64,000 bases of DNA from Pedobacter ghigonis. Lineage in GTDB: Bacteria; Bacteroidota; Bacteroidia; Sphingobacteriales; Sphingobacteriaceae. Position 1 is the stretch's first letter. Each line of letters opens with the position of its first letter. The stretch spans positions 100,333-164,332 of the forward strand of contig NZ_CAESCM010000015.1 of NCBI RefSeq assembly GCF_903166585.1, in the 5' to 3' direction. Made by a program: the position numbers and the translations under genes. This document shows positions 42,674 through 50,578 of the stretch, piece after piece. The notes below the pieces were generated by a model that worked only from the letters and a program-made list of their open reading frames with translations, was not told where the DNA came from and did not search any database.

Positions 42674-44158
42674 ATGAAAACTACAGCTATCCATAGTGCA
42701 ATATTCGGATTGGTGGTCGGTGATGCTTTAGGAGTGCCGGTCGAATTTAAGAGTAGGGATTTCCTAAAAAAGTTTCCGGTAACAGATATGCTGGAGTATG
42801 GCGTTCATCATCAGCCGATGGGCACTTGGAGTGATGATAGCTCGCTTACTCTTTGTTTAACTGAAAGTCTTTGCAATGGTTACAACTTGGATGATATTTC
42901 GCAGAAATTCCTTCAATGGTTCAATGCTCAAATTTGGACGCCGCACGGAAGAGTTTTCGATATAGGTATTGCAACAACTGCTGCTATTAAGCTGATAGAC
43001 CATGGAGCTGACCCCGTTTTATGTGGTGGGGCATCAGAAATGGACAATGGGAACGGATCTTTAATGAGGATTTTGCCTTTACTGTTTTATTTAGAGAAGG
43101 AAAGCGATTTGAAAGTTATTTTTCAACGAGTAAAAGAAGTTTCATCGATTACCCACGCACATTTCCGTTCTGTTTTTGCCTGTTTTATCTATATTGTTTA
43201 TGGCCAGGAATTATTAAAAGGCATTAATAAAAGCGAAGCATACCTGAATATGCAATACAAGCTTAAAAACTTTATCGCTAACAATGATTTCGATGCAAAA
43301 GAAATTAAGCTGTTTAAAAGACTTTTGGTAGATGACATCTCAACAGTTCCTGAAAATGAGATTTATTCTTCCGGTTATGTGTTGCATAGTCTCGAAGCAA
43401 GCTTGTGGTGTATCCAAACTACAGGATCTTATGAGGATGCTGTTCTGAAAGCGGTTAATCTTGGCGATGATACCGATACAACAGCTGCAATTACTGGTGG
43501 TTTAGCAGGTTTGATTTATGGGCTTGAATCAATTCCCGAAAGATGGCTTAATGCCATTGTGAAGAAAATTGAGATCGAAAGACTCTGTTCAAAAATGAAT
43601 ACTGTGTTTATGGAAAAGCAAAAATATAACATTTCAGATCTAAATGAATACGATGAATTCCTGTTTTTTTGGGGACACCAAAGAAGCAAAGACGGATCGG
43701 TTGTTAAAACCTGTATGAGCCAATGGTGGCCAGCTCCATTTATTGAAAATCATATCACTTATCAAACAGCAGAGCATTATATGATGGCGAAAAAAGCTTT
43801 ATTGTTTAATGATCAGCAGGTTTTTGAAAAAATATTAACAAAAGAGTCTCCGAAAGATGTAAAGGATTTGGGTAGGCAGATCCAAAATTTTGATGCAGAT
43901 ATTTGGGATGTGCATAAGTTTGATATTGTAAAACAGGCCAACCTGCTTAAGTTTTCTCAAAATGAAGCTTTGAAGTCGTTCCTCTTGCAGACCAAAAGTA
44001 AAATTCTGGTCGAAGCCAGCCCGGTTGATGCAATTTGGGGAATTGGATTAGCGGAGGATAATGCCAATGCTTTAATTCCCAAAAACTGGAAAGGTTTAAA
44101 TCTATTGGGTTTTGCCTTGATGGAAGTAAGAGATGAGATATTAAAAAAAGAAATTTAA
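42674..44158 (+). CDS. ADP-ribosylglycohydrolase fused to NADAR domain
   Basis: A 494-residue fusion. Residues about 1-315 are an ADP-ribosyl hydrolase (GLVVGDALGVP; metal-binding SDDSS at 53-57; LGDDTDTTAAITGGLAG near 270). Residues about 325-490 are a YbiA-like NADAR domain (FFWGHQRSKDG, SQWWPAPF, TAEHYMMAKKA, WGIGLAEDN). Both families remove or process ADP-ribose; NADAR enzymes have been linked to ADP-ribosylated guanine in nucleic acids. Having both in one chain suggests a broad de-ADP-ribosylation enzyme. Start chosen at the ATG 11 bp after the preceding stop. Confidence 0.9.
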   Translation: MKTTAIHSAIFGLVVGDALGVPVEFKSRDFLKKFPVTDMLEYGVHHQPMGTWSDDSSLTLCLTESLCNGYNLDDISQKFLQWFNAQIWTPHGRVFDIGIATTAAIKLIDHGADPVLCGGASEMDNGNGSLMRILPLLFYLEKESDLKVIFQRVKEVSSITHAHFRSVFACFIYIVYGQELLKGINKSEAYLNMQYKLKNFIANNDFDAKEIKLFKRLLVDDISTVPENEIYSSGYVLHSLEASLWCIQTTGSYEDAVLKAVNLGDDTDTTAAITGGLAGLIYGLESIPERWLNAIVKKIEIERLCSKMNTVFMEKQKYNISDLNEYDEFLFFWGHQRSKDGSVVKTCMSQWWPAPFIENHITYQTAEHYMMAKKALLFNDQQVFEKILTKESPKDVKDLGRQIQNFDADIWDVHKFDIVKQANLLKFSQNEALKSFLLQTKSKILVEASPVDAIWGIGLAEDNANALIPKNWKGLNLLGFALMEVRDEILKKEI

Positions 44159-44212
44159 AGCCTAAAGATGGTAGCTGTCGGATCAGTATGAAGATGACTC
44201 TATATATAAATT

Positions 44213-44626
44213 ATGAAAACAACAACATTGTTCAGGCCGGTTGGGTTAAAAGAAATGGAGCTTATTGCTAACAGTGGCTTTAAAGTCTTTCCTCCGAGAT
44301 TAGTATGGCAACCGATTTTTTATCCAGTAATGAACCAACAGTATGCTGAGCAAATTGCATTTGAATGGAATACCAATGATGAATTTTCCGGTTTTATTGG
44401 CATTGTAACTGCATTTGAAGTTAATGAGGACTACTTGAAACAGTACGAAGTTCAAAACGTTGGTGGGGCAATACATAATGAACTTTGGATCCCTGCCGAG
44501 GAGTTAAATAATTTTAACAATAACATCGCTGGTAAAATAGATATTGTAAATGTTTATTTCACAGCTAGATCCGCAAAAGCAGAAAACCTGGTATTGAATA
44601 ACAAATTAGAAAAATTTAAAAAATGA
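44213..44626 (+). CDS. Conserved small protein, ADP-ribosylation context
   Basis: A 137-residue protein starting MKTTTLFRPVGLKEMELIANSGFKVFPPR, with YAEQIAFEWN and GGAIHNELWIPAEELNNFN. I recall similar short proteins labelled as ADP-ribosylation/crystallin J1 in Bacteroidota, but I see no catalytic motif that proves it. The H-N-E-L-W stretch is well conserved-looking. It overlaps the next macro-domain gene by 4 bp (ATGA), so the two are coupled. Confidence 0.65.
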   Translation: MKTTTLFRPVGLKEMELIANSGFKVFPPRLVWQPIFYPVMNQQYAEQIAFEWNTNDEFSGFIGIVTAFEVNEDYLKQYEVQNVGGAIHNELWIPAEELNNFNNNIAGKIDIVNVYFTARSAKAENLVLNNKLEKFKK

Positions 44627-45135
44627 TTTTAGAAGTCATCAAAGCCGATATAACAACCATTAAAGCCGACGCAATTGTTAATGCCGCAAATAGTTCATTG
44701 CTAGGTGGAGGTGGAGTAGACGGTGCCATCCACAGAAAAGGCGGTAAAGCAATTTTAGAAGCTTGTATAGTCATCAGGAATAACCAGGGTGGATGTAAAA
44801 CCGGAGAGGCTGTGATCACAACGGCAGGCAATTTACCGGCAAAATATGTTATCCATACCGTTGGGCCGGTTTGGAACGGAGAAAGTGAAAAAAAGAATAT
44901 TTTGCTCGCCAATTGCTATCACAACAGTTTAACCCTTGCAGTAGAAAATGGGATTAAAGTTATTGCTTTCCCAAACATCAGCACGGGGATTTATCATTTC
45001 CCAAAAGATAAAGCAGCAGAAATTGCCATTGCATCGGTAAATAATTTTGCTGAAAAGGAAAAGATAGAAAAAGTAATTTTCGTGTGTTTCGACGATGAGA
45101 ATTACCAGCTCTATCTAGAGAAAATTAAAGAATAG
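44623..45135 (+). CDS. Macro domain protein (MacroD/YmdB type)
   Basis: A 170-residue macro domain with IVNAANSSLLGGGGVDGAIHRKGG near residues 20-42 and ISTGIYHFPKDKAAEIA. This is the MacroD type that hydrolyses O-acetyl-ADP-ribose and removes mono-ADP-ribose from acidic residues. It would yield free ADP-ribose for the pathway. Translationally coupled to the gene before it. Confidence 0.93.
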   Translation: MILEVIKADITTIKADAIVNAANSSLLGGGGVDGAIHRKGGKAILEACIVIRNNQGGCKTGEAVITTAGNLPAKYVIHTVGPVWNGESEKKNILLANCYHNSLTLAVENGIKVIAFPNISTGIYHFPKDKAAEIAIASVNNFAEKEKIEKVIFVCFDDENYQLYLEKIKE

Positions 45136-45139
45136 TATT

Positions 45140-45691
45140 ATGATCAGTAAGGACAATAAAATAACAAAAGGCATTAGCAAGCTACTAAGTTATATTTTGA
45201 GGCATTCGCCTGAAACAATAGGCTTAAAGCTCGATGAAAATGGCTGGGCAGATGTGGATGAGCTAATTGCCAAATTCGACCTTTATGATAGAAGGATAGA
45301 TATCGAACAGCTGGAATACATTGTTGAAAATAACGATAAAAAAAGATTTGCCTTTAATGCAGATAAAACGAAAATCAGGGCAAACCAGGGGCATTCCATT
45401 TCGGTTGAGTTAAATTTAAATGAAACCGAACCCTTAGCATACCTGTATCATGGTACAGTTGAAAAGTTCTTGTCAAACATTAAAGCACTGGGCCTGCAAA
45501 AAATGAGCAGGCAGCATGTACATTTAAGCCCTGATAAGGAAACTGCAACCAAAGTAGGGGGTAGGAGAGGAAAACCGGTTATACTAACCATTGATAGTGG
45601 GGCCATGTACCGGGCAGGGTACAAATTTTATTTATCAGAAAACAAGGTGTGGCTTACAGATCTTGTGCCTGCTGAATACATAACATTTTAA
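45140..45691 (+). CDS. kptA: RNA 2'-phosphotransferase KptA/Tpt1
   Basis: A 183-residue Tpt1 family enzyme: winged-helix start ISKLLSYILRHSPETIGLKLDENGW, then the ADP-ribosyltransferase-like half with YHGTVEKFLSNIKALGL and SRQHVHLS. It moves an internal RNA 2'-phosphate to NAD+, giving ADP-ribose 1'',2''-cyclic phosphate and nicotinamide. Bacteria have no tRNA splicing of this kind, so its RNA substrate is unknown. The next genes (phosphoesterase, Poa1-like macro domain) could process its by-product. Confidence 0.93.
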   Translation: MISKDNKITKGISKLLSYILRHSPETIGLKLDENGWADVDELIAKFDLYDRRIDIEQLEYIVENNDKKRFAFNADKTKIRANQGHSISVELNLNETEPLAYLYHGTVEKFLSNIKALGLQKMSRQHVHLSPDKETATKVGGRRGKPVILTIDSGAMYRAGYKFYLSENKVWLTDLVPAEYITF

Positions 45692-45694
45692 AAT

Positions 45695-46423
45695 ATGAAA
45701 AGAACACTGGTAATAGGCGATATCCACGGAGGTTTAAAAGCCCTGATACAGTTGTTGGAAAGGGCTTCTGTAACTAAGCAGGACAGGCTCATTTTTTTAG
45801 GCGATTTTGTAGATGGCTGAAGCGAATCGGCACAGGTAATCCACTATCTTTTGCAACTGAAAGATGCGCAGGATTGTGTTTTTATCAGGGGAAATCATGA
45901 TGTGTGGTGTGAAGATTGGTTAAGGACTGGTGTTGTAGATGAAATCTGGTATCAGCATGGTGGTAAAGAAACGATAGAAAGTTATGCCGGCATTGATGCT
46001 GATGAGCAGAAAAAACACCTTGCTTTTTTTGAGCAGATGGAAGATTATCGCGTAGATGAGCAAAATAAACTGTTCATCCATGCCGGGTTTTCGTCTATGC
46101 ATGGGCCGGCTAAAGAGCGTTATGTTTCCAATTATTCGTGGGACAGGACCTTATGGGAAGTTGCGCTCACGATGGATAATCGGATTAAGAAAGACTCTGC
46201 CTTATATCCTAAGCGGCTTTTACTTTTTAACGAGATTTATATAGGCCATACCCCAACGCTCTATTATAATGTAGATGTTCCAATGAACGGTTGTAATGTT
46301 TGGAATATCGATACCGGTGCCGCATTTACAGGAAAATTAACCTGTTTGGATATCGAAACGAAACAATTTTGGCAGAGTGATACTTTACAAAGCCTGTATC
46401 CAAACGAAAAAGGAAGAAATTAG
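45695..46423 (+). pseudogene. Metallophosphoesterase with in-frame TGA
   Basis: A 243-codon frame of calcineurin-like phosphoesterase type with all main metal motifs: GDIHG at residues 8-12, GDFVDG at 36-41 and RGNHD at about 68. Codon 42 is TGA (45818-45820), directly after GDFVDG and before SESAQVI. Relatives usually have Trp here (GDxVDGWS), so a single G-to-A change of TGG explains it. The rest of the frame is intact and starts 3 bp after kptA. It is either recently inactivated, read through at low level, or an assembly error. Confidence 0.82.
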
Positions 46424-46425
46424 AG

Positions 46426-46896
46426 ATGAAAAATATTGAATATAAGAAAGGTGACGCAACAAATCCCTCAGATAACGGAAATAAGATAATCGTTCATATA
46501 TGTAACAATATTGGCGGATGGGGAAAGGGATTCGTATTAGCAATTTCAAAAAGATGGAAGGCTCCAGAAAATAGTTATAGAACCTGGTATCGATCGAAAG
46601 ATAACTTCAATCTCGGTGAAGTTCAGTTTGTACAGGTGGAACAAGATTTATGGATAGCCAATTTAATTGGTCAGCATAAAATAAATAAAGATGAGAATGG
46701 CAATGCTCCCATAAGATATGATGCCGTTGAAGAAGGCTTAAGAAAGGTTGCAGATTTTGCAAGTGACATTAATGCCTCAGTGCACATGCCAAGAATAGGA
46801 TGTGGTTTAGCAGGAGGAGAATGGGGAATAATTGAGCCAATTATTAAAGAAACAATTTTGACGAAAGATATTAATACAACAGTTTACGATTTTTAA
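46426..46896 (+). CDS. Poa1-like macro domain protein
   Basis: A 156-residue macro domain of the type that starts YKKGDATNP and has VHICNNIGGWGKGFVLAISKRW and HMPRIGCGLAGGEW. It belongs to the Poa1p/TARG1-like branch rather than MacroD. Poa1p hydrolyses ADP-ribose 1''-phosphate, a product derived from the Tpt1 reaction, which fits kptA two genes upstream. It begins 2 bp after the phosphoesterase frame. Confidence 0.85.
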   Translation: MKNIEYKKGDATNPSDNGNKIIVHICNNIGGWGKGFVLAISKRWKAPENSYRTWYRSKDNFNLGEVQFVQVEQDLWIANLIGQHKINKDENGNAPIRYDAVEEGLRKVADFASDINASVHMPRIGCGLAGGEWGIIEPIIKETILTKDINTTVYDF

Positions 46897-46907
46897 AAGA
46901 TAGAACC

Positions 46908-48371
46908 ATGAACCCATTATTATTAACAGATGGTTATAAAGTTGACCACAGACGACAATATCCTGAACACACCATATTAGTCTACTCTAACTGGACACCA
47001 AGAAAAAGCCGATACGAAGAAATCAATCATGTGGTTTTGTTTGGCTTACAGTACTTTATCAAAAAATATATTATCGAAGAATTTGATAAAAACTTTTTCA
47101 GTCAGCCTAAAGAAGAGGTTTTAAAAAAATATGCCCGCCGAATTAACAATTACCTGGGCGATAACCTGGTAGGTACTGCCCATATTGGTGCTTTACACGA
47201 TCTGGGTTATATTCCGATGGTATTTAAATCTTTGCCGGAGGGATCGAAAGTGCCCTTGCGTATTCCGATGTTTACCATGTACAATACGCTGCCTGATTTT
47301 TTTTGGCTGACTAATTATTTCGAAACATTGCTGTCGGCAGTGATTTGGTTGCCTTGTAATTCTGCAACGCTGGCGCTTCAGTACCGTGGCATTTTGGACA
47401 GGGCTGCAGCCGAAACTTCGTCAGTGCCCGAATTTGTAAACTGGCAGGGACACGATTTCTCTATGCGCGGTATGGGTGGCATAGAAGCTGCGGTTACTTC
47501 GGCAGCTGGTCATTTATTGAGTTTTACCGGAACTGACACTATCCCGGCCATTGATTTTCTGGAAGAATATTACAACGGCAATTCGGATGAGGAACTGATC
47601 GGCGGTTCAGTTGCTGCAACCGAACATTCGGGAATGTGCATGGGCACAAATACCGGCGAACTCGAAACCTTCAAAAGGCTGATTCTGGAGGGTTATCCAA
47701 AAGGGATTGTTTCTATTGTTTCCGATACCTGGGATTTATGGAAGGTTTTAACAGAATACCTGCCTCAGCTAAAAAATGAAATCGTTAACCGCGAAGGAAA
47801 AGTGGTAATTCGTCCCGATTCTGGCGATCCGGTTGACATTATCTGCGGCAACCCGAATGGGAAAGATGAAAACGAGCGGAAAGGCGTAATTGAGCTGCTT
47901 TGGGACGTTTTTGGCGGAACAGTAAATGCCAAAGGTTTTAAAGAACTTGTTCCACAAATTGGTGCCATCTATGGCGATAGCATTAATTTAGAAAGAGCCA
48001 GCCAGATTTGCGAAAGGTTAAAAGCAAAAGGTTTTTCTTCTACCAATGTGGTATTGGGGATTGGTTCTTTTACTTATCAGTACAACACGCGCGATACCTT
48101 TGGTTTTGCCATGAAAGCAACTTATGGAGAAGTAAATGGCGAAGGCCGAGAGATTTTTAAAGACCCCGTTACCGATGATGGTACCAAAAAATCGGCCAAA
48201 GGTTTGTTGCAGATTTTTAAAGATGCAGACGGCGAATATCAGCTAAAAGACCAATGCACCTGGGAGGAAGAAAGAAAAGGCGAACTCAAAGAAGTTTTCA
48301 GGGATGGAAAATTGCTGGTCGATCAATCCCTGGCCGAAATCAGGGCCCGCATAAGAGAAAGTCAGGTATAG
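46908..48371 (+). CDS. NAMPT-like nicotinamide transferase (NAMPT or Namat)
   Basis: A 487-residue member of the nicotinamide phosphoribosyltransferase family with LLTDGYKVDHRRQYP at the N-terminus, the catalytic histidine in ATEHSG (His240), and the phosphate-binding RPDSGDPVDI. The standard reaction joins nicotinamide and PRPP to NMN. The homologous Namat of NARP1 joins nicotinamide and ADPR-PP to NAD+ directly. It is the last gene of the cluster and 11 bp after the macro-domain gene. The choice between the two activities needs a tree or assay. Confidence 0.88.
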   Translation: MNPLLLTDGYKVDHRRQYPEHTILVYSNWTPRKSRYEEINHVVLFGLQYFIKKYIIEEFDKNFFSQPKEEVLKKYARRINNYLGDNLVGTAHIGALHDLGYIPMVFKSLPEGSKVPLRIPMFTMYNTLPDFFWLTNYFETLLSAVIWLPCNSATLALQYRGILDRAAAETSSVPEFVNWQGHDFSMRGMGGIEAAVTSAAGHLLSFTGTDTIPAIDFLEEYYNGNSDEELIGGSVAATEHSGMCMGTNTGELETFKRLILEGYPKGIVSIVSDTWDLWKVLTEYLPQLKNEIVNREGKVVIRPDSGDPVDIICGNPNGKDENERKGVIELLWDVFGGTVNAKGFKELVPQIGAIYGDSINLERASQICERLKAKGFSSTNVVLGIGSFTYQYNTRDTFGFAMKATYGEVNGEGREIFKDPVTDDGTKKSAKGLLQIFKDADGEYQLKDQCTWEEERKGELKEVFRDGKLLVDQSLAEIRARIRESQV

Positions 48372-48388
48372 TTTCTTTTTAACAAGGG

Positions 48389-48454
48389 ATGCAATCAATT
48401 GTTTCATCCGGCAAAAATTGCCGGGTGAAGCGATTGGTCAGGTCCTGATTGCAT
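48389..48454. repeat. Nested dyad after the NAD/ADP-ribose cluster
   Basis: Outer arms ATGCAATCA (48389-48397) and TGATTGCAT (48446-48454) are perfect; an inner hairpin TTCATCCGGCA / TGCCGGGTGAA (48403-48413, 48419-48429) has one wobble. CAATC can pair with either GATTG at 48432-48436 or the outer arm. It has no T tail, so it is not a plain terminator. Confidence 0.7.
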
Positions 48455-48538
48455 AATAGTAGACGACGGAGCTAATCCTTTAAGTTTATTACAATCCTGA
48501 TTCGCCACTTTCCATATTTTTTCTATCTTTGGTTTTTA

Positions 48539-50578
48539 ATGAATTTCCTGTATCCAGGCTTTCTTTTCGCACTAATATCGGTTGCTATTCCGGTTATCAT
48601 TCATTTATTCAATTTCCGTAAGTTTAAAAAAGTTTATTTCTCTAATGTTCAGCTTTTAAAAGAGGTTGAGCAGCAACATTCTTCAAAAGAGAAACTTAAA
48701 AACCTGTTAATCCTTTTCTCGCGGATTTTAGCTCTAATTTTTTTAGTACTTGCTTTTGCACAGCCCTACATTCCAGCTGATAAAGCCAAAACCACAGCAG
48801 TTGGCAATATTGCCAGTATTTATATCGATAATTCTTACAGCATGGAAGCCATTAACAAAGATGGTAACCTGTTGGATGAAGCCAAACGGAGGGCGAAAGA
48901 ACTGGTTAAAGGTTTTGGTATAAACGATCGTTTTCAGTTGCTTACTAACGATTTTGAAGGTAAGCATCAGCGTTTACTCAATGCCGAAGAATTTTTAAAA
49001 GCACTGGATGAAGTGAAAATTTCGGCGGTTAACCGCAACCTGCAGCAAATTCTAAACCGGCAGGGCAATATATTAACCGGTCCTGAAAATAAGTACAGCT
49101 TTCTGATTTCCGATTTTCAGCAAAATATTTCGGTTGATAAAAAAGCCGAAACTAAGCCAGATATTCAATATTCGTTTTTAAAATTAAATGCCACTCCGCT
49201 GCCCAATGTAGCGGTTGATAGCGTTTGGGTACTTTCTCCCAACCATCAGCCCGGAGCTAACGAGCGTTTGGTGGTGCAGCTAAAAAATTATTCGGCAGAA
49301 GAAGCAAAAAATATTCCTTTAAAGTTAAGCATCAATAATCAGCAGAAAGGACTTGGTTCATTAACTATTCCGGCCGAAAAAATTACACGCGATACTTTAA
49401 ACTTTTCGGGTTTAAAAGCAGGCTGGCAAAAAGGCGTAATCAGTATTAAAGATTTTCCAGTTACATTCGATGATACCCTTTCGTTTAGCTTTAAAGTAGA
49501 AGAAAGCTTTCCGGTATTGAGCATTAACGGACCTGCTGCCGGAAATTACATCAAAGCACTTTTTGCAGCCGATAGCTATTACAAACTGACCGAAAATTCG
49601 GAAAACAATGTGAATTATAGCGGTTTTACCAATTACGGACTTATTGTTTTAAATGGTTTAAAAAATCCATCGAGTGGTTTGGCTCAACAGCTGAAAAATT
49701 ATTTAAACGCTGGCGGAACCATCGTACTCTTTCCCGATCTGGATGTCGATATTAATACTTACAATACTTTCCTAAATGCTTTATCGCTGCCGGCTATTCA
49801 GACTTTAAATACTGGCGAAACGAAAATCGATAAAATCGAATTGCAACATCCTGTATTTAAAACAGTTTTCGAAGAAATACCGAAAAATCTCGACCTTCCA
49901 ACAGTGAACCGCTATTTTTCTTTTGCTGAAACGGCTTCGGCCAATAAAGAAAATATTTTATTGCTTCCGGGCGGCAAAATGTTTTTTGCTAAATATGGCA
50001 TGGGTAATGGTTCAGTGTATTTATCGGCTGGTGGCTTAAATGCAAGCGACGGGAACCTGGCTCGTCATCCGGTTTTTGTGCCATTGATGTACCGCCTGGC
50101 TTTAAGTGGTGGCAATGAAGTACCTTTATATTACAATTTAGGCAACGATAATACATTGGCCAGCAAAAAAATAACTTTAGGCAAAAACCAGAGCCTGAGC
50201 ATTACAGCAGATCATTTTGAAGCAACACCCGAAGTGAGGCAGGCCGATGGCAAAACCTGGATTTATGTTGCCGATCAGATTAAACGTGCAGGTTTTTATA
50301 ACCTTAAACTGGCTGATTCGATATTGGCTGTTTATAGTTTCAATAATGGCCGGTCAGAATCTGATATGCATTACCTGGATAAAGCTATGCTTAGTGAACT
50401 TACAGGAAAGAACAATGTAAAAGTATTCGATACCGATAAAGATGCGGTTAAATTAATTGCAGGCGCTAATAAAATCGGACAGACTTTATGGAAACTTTGT
50501 CTAATTTTGTCGCTGGTTTTTATTGCAGCCGAAATCCTGCTCATCCGATTTTTTAATAACACAAAAAAAACAATATGA
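48539..50578 (+). CDS. BatA-domain membrane protein
   Basis: A 679-residue protein. The N-terminal BatA double-membrane domain (residues 1-78: MNFLYPGFLFALISVAIPVIIHLFN, IHLFNFRKFKKVYFSNVQLL in pieces, then a second helix LILFSRILALIFLVLAF) is followed by a VWA-like region (IYIDNSYSMEAI, the DxSxS-like metal site) and a large beta-rich periplasmic part, with a last helix at about 645-668. Such proteins belong to Bacteroidota aerotolerance-type gene sets. The stop overlaps the next start (ATGA). Confidence 0.88.
   Translation: MNFLYPGFLFALISVAIPVIIHLFNFRKFKKVYFSNVQLLKEVEQQHSSKEKLKNLLILFSRILALIFLVLAFAQPYIPADKAKTTAVGNIASIYIDNSYSMEAINKDGNLLDEAKRRAKELVKGFGINDRFQLLTNDFEGKHQRLLNAEEFLKALDEVKISAVNRNLQQILNRQGNILTGPENKYSFLISDFQQNISVDKKAETKPDIQYSFLKLNATPLPNVAVDSVWVLSPNHQPGANERLVVQLKNYSAEEAKNIPLKLSINNQQKGLGSLTIPAEKITRDTLNFSGLKAGWQKGVISIKDFPVTFDDTLSFSFKVEESFPVLSINGPAAGNYIKALFAADSYYKLTENSENNVNYSGFTNYGLIVLNGLKNPSSGLAQQLKNYLNAGGTIVLFPDLDVDINTYNTFLNALSLPAIQTLNTGETKIDKIELQHPVFKTVFEEIPKNLDLPTVNRYFSFAETASANKENILLLPGGKMFFAKYGMGNGSVYLSAGGLNASDGNLARHPVFVPLMYRLALSGGNEVPLYYNLGNDNTLASKKITLGKNQSLSITADHFEATPEVRQADGKTWIYVADQIKRAGFYNLKLADSILAVYSFNNGRSESDMHYLDKAMLSELTGKNNVKVFDTDKDAVKLIAGANKIGQTLWKLCLILSLVFIAAEILLIRFFNNTKKTI

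Noticed and set aside
44616..44912. Minus-strand frame opposite the macro-domain gene
   Set aside because: Shadow of the macro-domain coding sequence; hydrophobic, Pro-rich, without start context.
45818..45820. Genome using TGA as Trp
   Set aside because: Other genes in the window use TGG for Trp normally and end with TGA (for example the transposase), so a changed code is not supported.
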